Assembly (NCBI GenBank): GCA_014762635.1
Contig: JABURR010000088.1
Location: 1-64,000 of the forward strand
DNA length: 64,000 bases
Origin: Paracoccaceae bacterium
Lineage (GTDB): Bacteria > Pseudomonadota > Alphaproteobacteria > Rhodobacterales > Rhodobacteraceae
Direction: 5' to 3'
This document shows positions 7,926 through 17,413 of this stretch, in pieces. Position 1 is the first letter of the stretch, and each line of letters begins with the position of its first letter. Under the pieces are notes generated by a model, which did no database searches, had not been told where the DNA came from, and worked only from the letters and a program-made list of their open reading frames with translations. A program made the position numbers and the translations under genes.

Positions 7926-8034
7926 CGCGCCCTCGATCACCGCGACGGGCATCAGGCCGAGCCAGACGTATTCGCGGATGAGCGCGCCCGTCGCCTCGTC
8001 AAACTCCGCGATGCGGTTGCCGCCGGGGCCTGAC
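7926..8034 (-). pseudogene. RHS-repeat core fragment
   Basis: The minus strand encodes GNRIAEFDEATGALIREYVW and then LGLMPVAVIEG, which is a typical YD-repeat stretch of RHS polymorphic toxins. It has no start codon and no further RHS sequence on either side. Such orphan core fragments are left downstream of RHS genes when toxin tips are exchanged. It flanks the AT-rich immunity-like gene on the opposite side from the larger RHS remnant. Confidence 0.75.
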
Positions 8035-8054
8035 CGCAGCTTTCAACTTTGAAA

Positions 8055-8282
8055 CTAGTCACGATATTTCTCAGTAAACCAAGTCAATACATGAATTAGT
8101 AAGATTACTGGGAACGACCAAGCATAGGACCAACCAACATCCGGTCGGGATGCCAAACTTATCGCTAAGGTTGCCAAAGCTATTATATAGGGCAAAACAT
8201 GCCACCCGGTCCAATTGGAACGCTGCCTAGTACATGCGAAAACAACAGCACATATTGACGCGACAAAAAGTAGGACAAACAC
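8055..8282 (-). CDS. Small membrane protein, probable RHS immunity protein
   Basis: 75 residues, with two to three hydrophobic segments (about 3-15, 28-43 and 52-66) and a short charged tail. The gene is clearly AT-rich compared with everything around it, a sign of recent acquisition. It begins 21 bases after the end of an RHS toxin tip on the same strand and is followed by an orphan RHS core fragment, the normal place for an immunity gene. I do not recognise a family. The function is inferred purely from position, and the gene may be a relic because its toxin gene is broken. Confidence 0.5.
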   Translation of the reverse strand: MFVLLFVASICAVVFACTRQRSNWTGWHVLPYIIALATLAISLASRPDVGWSYAWSFPVILLIHVLTWFTEKYRD

Positions 8283-8303
8283 GCTAGGGTTCCCCCATCA
8301 CAA

Positions 8304-8937
8304 TCAGAGAAAAGGCAATTTGATCATTAAATCCAGCCACCAAGGCAATTCGGGGATCTCACAGCCACAACTACCATCGATATAGGCGGGTGGCATAACG
8401 TCAAAGAAAGTATTCACTTGATAGCCAATCGCGCCACCACCAAGGGCCTCCGCGAATTTCTTCCTAAAAATATTCGACACCATGCCCATACCGCTACCAG
8501 CTACCGCCCCCGCGACGAATACGGGCTTGATATCAATGCACTTATACGCGTCGCTCGGTGACATTTTTCCGTAGTAAAGGTTTGTAAAAAACTGAATGCT
8601 TCCGTTCGCGGCCGCTCCACCGACAAAGCCTGCCAAGGGAACCCACCAAACGAACTCCCCCCTCGGATCCACATACCGCAGCGGGTTCTGCAAAGCATAC
8701 CCATACACACTCGCCCCATCCACAAGACCCAGCGGGTCGGCCTGGATGTAGCGGCCGGTGGTTGGGTCATAGTCGCGCATCCAGTTCTGGTGCAGGCCGC
8801 TTTCGGCCTGGAACCATTCGTGAGGCGGAGAAAGAAACGGTCCAGTGGACCGTTTCGCCGCCGAACGGGAAGCGCAGGTCCATGGGGGGTCCCGCTGCTC
8901 ACATGCACCCCGCCGAAGGGCAGGTAGCTCGCCTGCC
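8304..8937 (-). pseudogene. RHS toxin C-terminal remnant (core end plus tip), disrupted
   Basis: Reading the minus strand from 8937, the core sequence SYLPFGGVHVSSGTP is followed by a frame break: an extra C in the six-C run (8883-8888). A 49-base stretch then stands where six bases (Gly-Gln codons of RFPGQW) are expected. The frame resumes as WFQAESGLHQNWMRDYDP and continues through GRYIQADPLGL to the end. The open part from the ATG at 8780 is 158 codons. After the DPRG motif comes a 115-residue variable tip with glycine-rich hydrophobic stretches and no toxin motif I recognise. No N-terminal RHS gene is present, so this is a displaced, silent cassette. Confidence 0.75.
8834..8856. repeat. 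Perfect 23-bp palindrome inside the RHS remnant
   Basis: GAAACGGTCCA, a single central G, and TGGACCGTTTC form perfect 11-bp arms. The palindrome is the centre of the 49-base stretch that interrupts the RHS reading frame, so it looks like an inserted REP-like or mobile short element. I found no second copy in the window by eye. Confidence 0.7.
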
Positions 8938-8939
8938 TC

Positions 8940-10115
8940 CTACCTCTCCCCCGGCCGCGCCAGCGGAACCACGCCGCCCGTGTCCTCAGGCGAGAGTTCC
9001 TCGAAGTCGAAATTGTCGAGCTTCGCGGCGCGTTTGCCCGCGCGTTCGGCGGCAGTGGTGATGCCTTCCACGTCGCGGCGGGCCTGGTCGAAATGGGTCT
9101 CGAGCTTGCCCGCGCGCTCCAGCACGATCTCCACGTCGCGGTGAAGCTGGTGCAGGGTCTTGCGGATCGCGCCCGCCTGTTCGCGCATCCTCGCGTCTTT
9201 CAGGATCGCGCGCATGGTGTTGAGCGTTGCCATGCAGGTGGTGGGCGAGACGATCCAGACGCGGGCGTTGAACCCGTCGCGGACGACCTCGGGGAAATTG
9301 GCGTGCAGTTCGGCATAGACCGCCTCGGAGGGCAGGAACAGGATCGCCCCGTCGGCGGTTTCGCCCTCGATGATGTAGCGCTCGGAGATGGCGCGGATAT
9401 GGGTGCGCACGGCGGTGCGCAGGGCGCGGGCGGCCTCGGTCAATTCGCGCCCGGACTTGGCATTGCGCAGGGCCTCGTAGGCCTCAAGCGGGAATTTCGA
9501 GTCGATGACGATCGGCCCCGGCGGGTTCGGCAGGTGGATCAGGCAATCCGCCCGACGCCCGTTCGACAGCGTCGCCTGCAGCGCGTAGCTGTCCGAGGGC
9601 AGCGCTTTCGAAACGATATCGGTCAGCTGGATTTCCCCGAAAGCGCCGCGGGTCTGCTTGTTGGACAGGATGTCCTGCAGGCTGAGAACATCGCCCGAGA
9701 GCTTCTCGATATTGGCCTGGGCCTTGTCGATGGTCTGGAGCCGCTGCTGCAGATCGCCCAGCGACTGCGCCGTGCGCCGTGCGCTGCCCTGCAGGTTCTC
9801 GTTCATCGATCGGCCCACCTCGGCCAGCCGCGCCTCCATCAGTTTCAGCATGTTGGACTGGCTTGCCGCCTGGGCCTCGGAGACATGGGTCAGCCCGCCC
9901 GCAAGCTGCTGCTGCCCGTCCGAAAGCATCTGCACCCGCTGCCCGAGGATGCCGATCTGCTGCGACAGCGGTTCGGCCAGCCGGGCCGAACGCCCCGCCG
10001 CGCGGACCGACAGCACCAGCAGGATCAGGATCAGCGCCAGCACGCCGACACCGGCCAAAGCGGCCAGAACCAGCGGGTCGTCCAACGCGAATACCTGGTC
10101 ACCGATCTGGATCAT
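8940..10115 (-). CDS. rmuC: DNA recombination protein RmuC
   Basis: 391 residues. One N-terminal membrane anchor (about residues 14-38) is followed by a long coiled coil rich in Gln, Glu and Ala. The RmuC domain comes next, with the nuclease-like core including [14 protein letters not shown] and [15 protein letters not shown]. RmuC proteins limit inversions at inverted repeats, acting as nuclease-type recombination proteins. The start is the ATG at 10115, overlapping the mutL stop by four bases (ATGA), so it is translationally coupled to a mismatch-repair gene, which fits a genome-stability operon. Confidence 0.93.
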   Translation of the reverse strand: MIQIGDQVFALDDPLVLAALAGVGVLALILILLVLSVRAAGRSARLAEPLSQQIGILGQRVQMLSDGQQQLAGGLTHVSEAQAASQSNMLKLMEARLAEVGRSMNENLQGSARRTAQSLGDLQQRLQTIDKAQANIEKLSGDVLSLQDILSNKQTRGAFGEIQLTDIVSKALPSDSYALQATLSNGRRADCLIHLPNPPGPIVIDSKFPLEAYEALRNAKSGRELTEAARALRTAVRTHIRAISERYIIEGETADGAILFLPSEAVYAELHANFPEVVRDGFNARVWIVSPTTCMATLNTMRAILKDARMREQAGAIRKTLHQLHRDVEIVLERAGKLETHFDQARRDVEGITTAAERAGKRAAKLDNFDFEELSPEDTGGVVPLARPGER

Positions 10116-11941
10116 GTGCGCCCGAAGAGCCGTTCGATGTCGGCCAGCTTGAGTTCGACATAGGTGGGCCGGCCGTGGTTGCACTGGCCGGAATGTGGTG
10201 TTGCCTCCATCTCGCGCAGGAGGGCGTTCATCTCCTCGCCGCGCAGCACCCGGCCCGAACGGACCGAGCCGTGGCAGGCGACGCGGCTCAGCACCGCTTC
10301 GATGCGGGCCTGAAGGCTGCGGCTGTCGTCCTCTTCGGCCAGTTCGTCGAGGATGTCGAGGATCATGGCGCGGGCATCCACCCGGCCAAGGATCGCCGGG
10401 GTCTCGCGCACCGCGATGGCGCCGCCGAAGGGCTCAATGACAAGGCCAAGGCGCGCGAGGTCATCGGCAAGGTCCAGCAGACGCCGTGCGTCATGGTCGG
10501 ACATCTCCACCACCTCGGGGATCAGCAGCGCCTGCGAGGCGACGCCGTTTTCGGCCATCTGGCGTTTGAGCTTTTCATAGACGAGGCGTTCATGGGCCGC
10601 GTGCTGGTCGACGATGACGATCCCATCGGGGGTCTGAGCGATGATGTAATTCTCATGCACCTGCGCCCGCGCCGCGCCGAGCGGGTGATCGGCGGGGGTA
10701 TCCTCGGGGGCCTCCACCACCTCCTCGACCCGGGCCGAATAGACGGGCATCTCGGCGAAACCCGGCGCCTGCGCCGCATAAGCGCGGCTGAGGGTTGCCT
10801 GAGAAGGGCGGTCCATCTGATAGACGCGCGGACCCGGCGCGGGTTCGGGACGCATGGCGCCCAGGGTCGCGCCCGCAACGGTGGTCGAGGCGCGATGCCC
10901 GGCCTCGGCCAGCGCGTGACGCAGGGCCGAAACGATCAGCCCGCGCGCCACACCGGGTTCGCGGAACCGGACCTCGGCCTTGGCAGGATGCACGTTCACA
11001 TCCACCCGCTGCGGGTCGCAATCGAGGAACAGCGCCGCCGCCGGGTGTCGGTCTCGGCTGAGGAAATCGGCATAGGCCCCGCGCAGGGCGCCGATCAGAA
11101 GTTTGTCCCGCACTGGGCGGCCATTGACGAACAGGTACTGCGCCACGGCAGTCCCGCGCGAATAGGTGGGCAGCGCAGCATAGCCGGTGAGCCTCAGCCC
11201 CTCGCGCTCGGCCTCGATCCTGAGCGCGTTCTCGGCGAACTCCGCCCCGAGGACGCGCGACAGCCGCCCGTGCAGCGCGTCGAACAGATCGCCGTTTTCG
11301 GGGTCGGCGCGGAAGACGGTGCGCCGATCACCGCCGCTGGTGTCGTTCAGGGTGAAGCCCACGAAGGGTTCGGCCATGGCGAGGCGCTTGATCACGTCGC
11401 CGATCGCCTGGGCCTCGGCCCGGTCGGTGCGCAGGAACTTCAGCCGCGCGGGCGTGGCGAAGAAAAGGTCGCGCAATTCGACCACGGTGCCGCGGGTCAG
11501 GGCCGCGGGGCGAACCTCGCCCATCTTGCCGCCCAAAACCGCAAGCGACGCTGCCTCTTGCCCGCTGGCGCGCGAGGTGATGGTCAGCCGCCCCACGGCG
11601 CCGAGGGAAGGTAGAGCCTCACCCCGGAAGCCGAAGCTGCGGATATCCAGAAGGTCGGAACCGTCGATCTTGGAGGTGGCGTGACGCGACAGTGCCAACG
11701 GTAAATCGCCAGGTGCAATGCCGCAGCCGTCGTCGGTGACGCGGATCAGGGTCTTGCCGCCATCGCCATAGTCCACCTCGATCCGGGTCGCGCCCGCGTC
11801 GAGTGCGTTTTCCACAAGTTCCTTGACCGCCGAGGCCGGGCGTTCCACGACCTCACCGGCCGCGATCCGGTTGATCGCGGCATCGTCGAGCTGCCGGATG
11901 ACAGGCTCAGACTGGCTTATGTTGCGGCCCGGGGCGTTCAT
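10112..11941 (-). CDS. mutL: DNA mismatch repair protein MutL
   Basis: 609 residues. The N-terminal GHKL ATPase has all key motifs: [12 protein letters not shown] and [10 protein letters not shown], then DDGCGI, then FRGEALPSL. The C-terminal part contains the DQHA-x2-E-x4-E metal motif ([13 protein letters not shown]), plus ACHGSV and CNHGRPT, so this MutL is of the nicking (endonuclease) type, as expected in bacteria without MutH. The ATG at 11941 starts MNAPGRN; the longer open frame upstream lacks family similarity. It is followed by rmuC through an ATGA overlap. Confidence 0.96.
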   Translation of the reverse strand: MNAPGRNISQSEPVIRQLDDAAINRIAAGEVVERPASAVKELVENALDAGATRIEVDYGDGGKTLIRVTDDGCGIAPGDLPLALSRHATSKIDGSDLLDIRSFGFRGEALPSLGAVGRLTITSRASGQEAASLAVLGGKMGEVRPAALTRGTVVELRDLFFATPARLKFLRTDRAEAQAIGDVIKRLAMAEPFVGFTLNDTSGGDRRTVFRADPENGDLFDALHGRLSRVLGAEFAENALRIEAEREGLRLTGYAALPTYSRGTAVAQYLFVNGRPVRDKLLIGALRGAYADFLSRDRHPAAALFLDCDPQRVDVNVHPAKAEVRFREPGVARGLIVSALRHALAEAGHRASTTVAGATLGAMRPEPAPGPRVYQMDRPSQATLSRAYAAQAPGFAEMPVYSARVEEVVEAPEDTPADHPLGAARAQVHENYIIAQTPDGIVIVDQHAAHERLVYEKLKRQMAENGVASQALLIPEVVEMSDHDARRLLDLADDLARLGLVIEPFGGAIAVRETPAILGRVDARAMILDILDELAEEDDSRSLQARIEAVLSRVACHGSVRSGRVLRGEEMNALLREMEATPHSGQCNHGRPTYVELKLADIERLFGRT

Positions 11942-11996
11942 ACCACAAGGGTTAGCATAAACGCCCGCGATTCGGCCATGCGCGATTGCAGCGGGA

Positions 11997-13310
11997 TCAG
12001 TTCGAGGTTTCGAGGCCTTCGGGCTGTCCGACCACCACGAAATGCAGCGCCTCGGGGTCGTAGATCCGAGCCGCAACCCGGTTTGCCTGCTCCAGCGTGA
12101 CGGCGCGAATCTTGTCATTGCGCGTCTGCACATAGGTGATCGGATCGCCGTTGAGCTGCATGCCCACCAGGATTTCCGCGATCCGGCCATTCCCGTCGAA
12201 CCTGAGCGGATAGGCCCCGGTCAGATAGGTTTTCGCCTCGTCCAGTTCCTCGGCGGTGACACCGTCCTCGGCGATCCGCGCCCATTCCGCGCGCACCACC
12301 TCCACCGCTTCGGCCACCGAGCCGTTGACCGTGGAAAAGCTGCCCGCCAACTGGTTGGCATAGTCGCTGTCCACGAGATAGGCGCCGATGCCATAGGTGA
12401 GGCCGCGCTTGGAACGAACCTCCTCCATCAGGCGGGAATTGAAGCCGTAGCCGCCGAATATCTCGTTCACCACGTAGGCGGCGAAGAAATCCGGGTCGTC
12501 CCGCCCGATCCCCTCGTGCCCGAAGCGCACCGCAGATTGCGGCGTGTCGAAGGGCACGACGGTCACGCCACCACCAAGCCTGAACTCGGCCTGCGGTAAA
12601 TTAGGTGCGCCGGTCGCGGGAAGGTCGGAGAGCAACTCATCAAGCAGGGCGCCAAGTTCCTCGGCGCTGATATCGCCCACCGCCGACACGAATAGCCGGT
12701 CACGGGCCATCACCCGGGCCTTGGCCTTGACCAGATCGTCGCGAGTCAGCGCGGCGACGCTTTCCAGCGTGCCATCTCCGGAAGACCCGTAGGGATGATC
12801 TCCGAAGGCCATTTCCGAGAAGGTCCGCGCGGCAATCGCGCCCGGGTCCGTGGCGTCCGAGCCTATGATCGACAGGACCTGCGCCCGGATCCGCTCGATG
12901 GCGTCCTGATCGAAGCGCGGTTCGGTCAGCGCGATTTTCAGAAGCTGCACCGCCTGGTCGCGGTTCTCGGTCAGCATCCGGGCCGACACGGAGAGCGCAT
13001 CGCCATAGACGTCGAAGCTGAACTGCGCCGCCAAATCGTCACGGGCAGCCGCGAAGGCGCGCGAGTCCAACTCGCCAGCACCCTCTTCCAGCAGCGCGGT
13101 CATCATGTTTATCGCGCCACGTTTGCCCGGGGCGTCGAGCGCGGTACCGCCCCGGAACCGGATTTCCAGCGCCACGAAGGGGATCGAGGGTTCCTCGACC
13201 AGCCAGGCGGTGATCCCGCCGGGCGAGGTGACTTCCTGGATGTCGACGGCAGCGCGGGCCGGGATCGCGGAGAAAAGCGACAGGGCGGCTATGGCAAGAA
13301 AACGGATCAT
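11997..13310 (-). CDS. M16 family peptidase-like protein, non-catalytic partner
   Basis: 437 residues with a cleavable signal peptide (cleavage after about residue 21, IPARA). It has the two-lobed M16 fold, including [30 protein letters not shown] in the second half, split here across residues 265-295. At the site where active M16 enzymes carry HxxEH this protein has a stretch with no histidine ([10 protein letters not shown]), so zinc catalysis is not expected. It is coupled by an ATGA overlap to the active M16 gene upstream, as in heterodimeric M16 pairs. Periplasmic location. Confidence 0.88.
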   Translation of the reverse strand: MIRFLAIAALSLFSAIPARAAVDIQEVTSPGGITAWLVEEPSIPFVALEIRFRGGTALDAPGKRGAINMMTALLEEGAGELDSRAFAAARDDLAAQFSFDVYGDALSVSARMLTENRDQAVQLLKIALTEPRFDQDAIERIRAQVLSIIGSDATDPGAIAARTFSEMAFGDHPYGSSGDGTLESVAALTRDDLVKAKARVMARDRLFVSAVGDISAEELGALLDELLSDLPATGAPNLPQAEFRLGGGVTVVPFDTPQSAVRFGHEGIGRDDPDFFAAYVVNEIFGGYGFNSRLMEEVRSKRGLTYGIGAYLVDSDYANQLAGSFSTVNGSVAEAVEVVRAEWARIAEDGVTAEELDEAKTYLTGAYPLRFDGNGRIAEILVGMQLNGDPITYVQTRNDKIRAVTLEQANRVAARIYDPEALHFVVVGQPEGLETSN

Positions 13311-14653
13311 TGCTGCACCTCCGCGGTTTCTTCTTCGACGCCGGTCAGCCAACCGGTGACGGCGTTGCGTTTCACCAGAACCTCCTGCGCGGCGGCGATG
13401 ACCTCGTCCTCGGTCACGGCTTGCAGGATGTCGGGCCAGGCCTCGATATCTGCCAGGGTCAGCCCCGAGGTGAGCGCCCCACCATAGCGGCGGGCGCGAC
13501 TCTGGGCGCTGTCCTCGGCATAGATGCGGGCCGCGCGCAGCTGCATCTTGATACGCTCGAACTGCTCGGGGTCGACGCCTTCCTCGATGAACTCGGCCAA
13601 GGCCCGGTCCATCGCAGCCTCGGCGTCCTCAAGCGGAACGCCCTGCGCGGGCACCACGAAGACTGTGAAGCTGGAATCGTCATAAGAGGTAGCGTCATAA
13701 GCAGCCCCAGCGTGGATCGCGACCTGGCTTTCGAACTGAAGCTTGCGACCAAGAACCGAGGTTGCACCGGAGCCACCCAAAAGCTCTGCCAGCATCTTCA
13801 GGGCGGCGGCCTTTTCCTGCGCGCCCGGGTCACGCTCGGGCGCGAGGTAGCTGCGCACGACATAGGGCTGCGCGACGCGCGGGTCCGAATAGGTCAGGCG
13901 ACGTTCGGCCAGTTGCGGCGGCTCCTGCGGACGCGCGCGTTCGGGCAGGTCGGGGGTAGGGTCCAGCGGCCCGTAGTGGGTTTCGGCCAGTTTGCGGACC
14001 TCTTCCGGGGTCACGTCGCCTGCCACGATCACGATGGCGTTGTTGGGGGCGTAGAAGGTTCGGTAGTGATCGAGCGCGTCTTCCAGCGTCAGCGCCTCGG
14101 CTTCATGCTTCCAGCCGATGATCGGGCGGCCATAGGGGTGGTTGAGGAACAACGCCGCGCGGAGCTGCTCGGAAAACAGCGCGCCGGGGTCGTTTTCAAC
14201 CCGGGTGTTGCGCTCTTCCAGGATCACCTGGCGTTCGATCAGAACATCCTCTTCGGAAAGCTGAAGGTCGCGCATCCGGTCGGCTTCCATCTCCATCATC
14301 AGGCCCAGCCGGTCGGCGGCGACGCGCTGGAAATAGCCGGTGAAATCGAACGAGGTGAACGCGTTGTCCGTGCCGCCATTGGCGGCAACCACGCGTGAGA
14401 ACTCCCCGTCCTCAAGGTCGTCCGTGCCTCGAAACAGCAAATGTTCGAGGTAATGCGCCACGCCCGAAACGCCGGGTTTCTCATCCGCCGAGCCGGTGCG
14501 ATACCAGACCATGTGCACCACCACCGGCGCGCGATGATCCTCGAGCACGACAACCTCGAGCCCGTTTTCCAAGGTGAAGGCGGTGACGCCCTTCTCGGCC
14601 CGGGCGGGCAGCGCGGCAACCAGGGCAAGACAGAAAATCGCGATCAGACGCAT
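13307..14653 (-). CDS. M16 zinc metallopeptidase, catalytic subunit
   Basis: 448 residues with a signal peptide (LALVAALPARA, cut about residue 19). The inverted zinc motif is intact: HYLEH near residue 66, with the downstream Glu in the EEDVLIERQVILEE helix. The protein should act in the periplasm on small or unfolded polypeptides. The following gene encodes a family member lacking the zinc motif, so the two probably work as a heterodimer like mitochondrial processing peptidase. Substrates unknown. Confidence 0.92.
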   Translation of the reverse strand: MRLIAIFCLALVAALPARAEKGVTAFTLENGLEVVVLEDHRAPVVVHMVWYRTGSADEKPGVSGVAHYLEHLLFRGTDDLEDGEFSRVVAANGGTDNAFTSFDFTGYFQRVAADRLGLMMEMEADRMRDLQLSEEDVLIERQVILEERNTRVENDPGALFSEQLRAALFLNHPYGRPIIGWKHEAEALTLEDALDHYRTFYAPNNAIVIVAGDVTPEEVRKLAETHYGPLDPTPDLPERARPQEPPQLAERRLTYSDPRVAQPYVVRSYLAPERDPGAQEKAAALKMLAELLGGSGATSVLGRKLQFESQVAIHAGAAYDATSYDDSSFTVFVVPAQGVPLEDAEAAMDRALAEFIEEGVDPEQFERIKMQLRAARIYAEDSAQSRARRYGGALTSGLTLADIEAWPDILQAVTEDEVIAAAQEVLVKRNAVTGWLTGVEEETAEVQQ

Positions 14654-14731
14654 GAGACGTTCCCTTTCAATCCTGCGGTCAAGCTACGCCGCCTTGGCGC
14701 AGGTTCAAGCGGGACATACGCAGTTGTGAGG

Positions 14732-15268
14732 TCACTGGGTATCTGGCGGTGGCGCGGTCGGCGTTCGAACGCCCAGACGGCGAAACCGTTCAAGCTCGGC
14801 GTAGGGATCCAGAAGATAATCGCGATAGGCCTTCAAATAGACGTTCACGTTGAACATCCGCTCCAGAAGTCGTCCCCGCTTGCCGCGGCGAAACTCCAGA
14901 TCCTCGGCAGCCAGAGTTTCGCGGATGTCCTCTGCCTTTCCGTAGCGTGTGACCTGCGCCAAAAGCGCCCCATCTGCCGCCGGGATGCCGCGCCGGTCCA
15001 GCGCGTCGGGGTTACCACCCAAAGCGGCGACCGCATCCTCGTGCGGGGTCGGATCGGCAAGATTGTCACCCCCCGGCGTGGGCGACGGAAGCGCCGCGTA
15101 GTCACCGGGCATTTCCAGCGGTTTCGTCGGCAGAACAAGGAATTCGTCCGGGCTGGTCTGGTTGGCGGCCAGGTTGTTCAGCCGTGGCGCTTCGTCCTTC
15201 TTGGCACAGCCGGCCAGAAGCCCTGCCACCAGAAGAATCGTAATGTGGCTGAAGCGCCGCGTGAGCAT
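14732..15268 (-). CDS. DUF3035 lipoprotein (BamF-type)
   Basis: 178 residues. A lipoprotein signal with lipobox LLAGC (Cys about residue 21) precedes a DUF3035 domain ending in a proline-rich tail. DUF3035 corresponds to BamF, an outer-membrane-assembly lipoprotein that accompanies BamA in alphaproteobacteria lacking BamC. The start ATG at 15268 is the only one that yields a proper signal. It follows lspA, which encodes the very signal peptidase that would process it, with 56 bases between. Identification as BamF rests on the domain family, not on conserved catalytic residues. Confidence 0.8.
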   Translation of the reverse strand: MLTRRFSHITILLVAGLLAGCAKKDEAPRLNNLAANQTSPDEFLVLPTKPLEMPGDYAALPSPTPGGDNLADPTPHEDAVAALGGNPDALDRRGIPAADGALLAQVTRYGKAEDIRETLAAEDLEFRRGKRGRLLERMFNVNVYLKAYRDYLLDPYAELERFRRLGVRTPTAPPPDTQ

Positions 15269-15324
15269 CCGGAAAATTCCCCCGTCGAATATCCGAGCCT
15301 GAATAACCGATTGCCGCGCGGAGG

Positions 15325-15798
15325 TCACGCGCTCTTGCCGCGCCCGGCAAAGATCATCAGCCCGAACGCGCCGATAAAAATCGCGATGTCCGCCACGTTG
15401 AAGGAAAACGGGTTTTCGACCCCGCAGCAGGACATGTTCAGGAAATCCGCCACCGCGCCATAAAGCACCCGGTCGATCACGTTGCCCAGCGCACCGCCGA
15501 CCAGAAACCCGGCCGAGATCTCGACGATCTTGCCGCCGCCATCCTGCCTGACCCACCAGACCACCCAGGCCGAGATCGCCAGCGCAAGGGCGATCAGGAA
15601 CCAGCGGGTGATATCCGATCCGCTCCCGAAAAGGCCGAAATTGACCCCCCGGTTCCAGGCCATGTGGAAGGTCAGATACGGCGGCAGAACCTCGATCACG
15701 GCAAGGGTCTTGAGGTCCATCAGGTGAACCACGATCCACTTACTGAGCTGATCAAGCGCGAAAATGATCGCCGCTGTCCAGGAAAGCCGCCGCATCAT
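15325..15798 (-). CDS. lspA: Signal peptidase II (lipoprotein signal peptidase)
   Basis: 157 residues with four membrane spans. Both catalytic aspartates are visible: one in [15 protein letters not shown] (about residue 114) and one in FNVADIAIF (about residue 133). The NRGVNFGLF motif lies between spans 1 and 2. It cleaves the diacylglyceryl-modified prolipoproteins, including the lipoproteins encoded in this window. Two adjacent ATGs (15798 and 15795) are possible starts. The gene lies six bases after purH, so it is probably cotranscribed with it. Confidence 0.96.
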   Translation of the reverse strand: MMRRLSWTAAIIFALDQLSKWIVVHLMDLKTLAVIEVLPPYLTFHMAWNRGVNFGLFGSGSDITRWFLIALALAISAWVVWWVRQDGGGKIVEISAGFLVGGALGNVIDRVLYGAVADFLNMSCCGVENPFSFNVADIAIFIGAFGLMIFAGRGKSA

Positions 15799-15804
15799 CC
15801 CTCC

Positions 15805-17394
15805 TCAGTGCCGGAAATGGCGCATGCCGGTGAAGACCATGGCAAGCCCCGCCTCGTTCGCGGCCTTGATCACCTCGTCATCCCGCACCGAACCGCCGGG
15901 CTGGATCACCGCCGTCGCGCCCGCCTCGGCGGCGGTCAGCAGGCCGTCGGGGAAGGGGAAGAAGGCATCCGAAGCCACGACCGAGCCTTTCACGGTCGGC
16001 TCACCCAGGCCCAGAACCTCGGCCATGTCGCCCGATTTTCGTGCCGCGATCCGGGTGCTGTCCACGCGGCTCATCTGGCCCGCGCCGATGCCCACGGTGG
16101 CGCCGCCCTTGGCATAGACGATGGCATTCGACTTCACGTGCTTGGCCACGGTCCAGGCGAACAGGAGGTCAGCCAGTTCTGCCTCGCTCGGCGCGCGGTC
16201 GGTGACGACCTTCAGATCGGCGGCGGTGATCCGGCCGTTGTCCTTGTCCTGCACCAGGAACCCGCCCGAGACCTGCTTGACCATGAGGCCAACGGCACCG
16301 GCATCGGCAAGGCCCTCGGTGGTCAGAAGCCGCAGGTTCTTCTTGGCGGCGAAGATCTCCTTCGCGGCCTCGTCCGCGCCCGGGGCGATGACCACCTCGG
16401 TGAAGATCTCGGTGATCGCTTTCGCGGTCTCGGCGTCCAGCACCTGGTTCAGCGCCACGATCCCGCCGAAGGCCGAAGTGCGGTCGCAGTCATAGGCCTT
16501 GCCATAGGCCTCGGCGAGGGTCGCGCCACGGGCCACGCCGCAGGGGTTGGCATGCTTGATGATCGCACAGGCCGGGCCGTCGGTGGGCAGGAATTCCGAG
16601 ACCAGCTCGAAGGCCGCGTCGGTGTCGTTGATGTTGTTGTAGCTGAGCTCCTTGCCCTGGTGCTGCTGGGCGGTGGCAACGCCGGGCCGGTCCGAACCAT
16701 CGGTATAGAAGGCCGCCTGCTGGTGCGGGTTCTCGCCATAGCGCAGGGTCTGCGCGAGCGTGCCCGCGAAGGCCCGGCGGCGCGGCGCGGGTTCGCCGAT
16801 GGCACCCGCCATCCAGCTCGAGACCGCGGCGTCATAGGCACCGGTGCGGGCATAGGCGCGCTGCGCCAGCGTCTGGCGGAATTTCAGGCCGGTCTGGCCG
16901 CCGTTCGCCTTCAGTTCCTCCAGCAGCGCGTCGTAATCCTCAACGTCCACAACCACATTCACGAAGGCATGGTTCTTCGCCGCCGCGCGGATCATGGCCG
17001 GGCCGCCGATGTCGATATTCTCGATGCACTCGTCATAACCCGCGCCCTTCGCCACCGTGGCCTCGAACGGGTAGAGGTTCACCACAAGAAGGTCGATCGC
17101 GCCGATCCCGTGTTCGTCCATCGCGGCCTTGTGCTCGGCATTGTCGCGCAGGGCCAGCAGGCCGCCATGGACCATCGGATGCAGCGTCTTCACGCGCCCG
17201 TCCATCATTTCCGGGAAGCCGGTCACCTCGGCCACGTCCTTTACCTCAAGCCCGGCCTCGCGCAGGGCCTTGGCGGTGCCCCCGGTCGAGAGCAGTTCGA
17301 CGCCCATGCCGGACAGCGCCTGGCCAAGCTCTATAAGGCCGGTCTTGTCGGAAACGGAAAGCAAAGCGCGGCGGACGGGGTGCAGATCAGTCAT
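15805..17394 (-). CDS. purH: Bifunctional AICAR formyltransferase/IMP cyclohydrolase
   Basis: 529 residues, standard size. The N-terminal IMP cyclohydrolase domain has [15 protein letters not shown] (about residue 63) and the C-terminal formyltransferase domain includes KHANPCGVA (about residue 360) and the late [11 protein letters not shown] stretch. It performs the last two steps of purine synthesis. The ATG at 17394 gives the normal N-terminus ([17 protein letters not shown]). An upstream in-frame ATG would add 18 residues without family support. It is followed by lspA and preceded by a heparinase-like gene 19 bases upstream on the same strand. Confidence 0.97.
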   Translation of the reverse strand: MTDLHPVRRALLSVSDKTGLIELGQALSGMGVELLSTGGTAKALREAGLEVKDVAEVTGFPEMMDGRVKTLHPMVHGGLLALRDNAEHKAAMDEHGIGAIDLLVVNLYPFEATVAKGAGYDECIENIDIGGPAMIRAAAKNHAFVNVVVDVEDYDALLEELKANGGQTGLKFRQTLAQRAYARTGAYDAAVSSWMAGAIGEPAPRRRAFAGTLAQTLRYGENPHQQAAFYTDGSDRPGVATAQQHQGKELSYNNINDTDAAFELVSEFLPTDGPACAIIKHANPCGVARGATLAEAYGKAYDCDRTSAFGGIVALNQVLDAETAKAITEIFTEVVIAPGADEAAKEIFAAKKNLRLLTTEGLADAGAVGLMVKQVSGGFLVQDKDNGRITAADLKVVTDRAPSEAELADLLFAWTVAKHVKSNAIVYAKGGATVGIGAGQMSRVDSTRIAARKSGDMAEVLGLGEPTVKGSVVASDAFFPFPDGLLTAAEAGATAVIQPGGSVRDDEVIKAANEAGLAMVFTGMRHFRH

Positions 17395-17413
17395 TGTGCG
17401 GCCCTGGATAATT

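Noticed and set aside
9779-11614. A 611-codon plus-strand open frame opposite mutL and rmuC.
   Set aside because: No ribosome site, no known motifs, and the opposite strand encodes complete MutL and RmuC.
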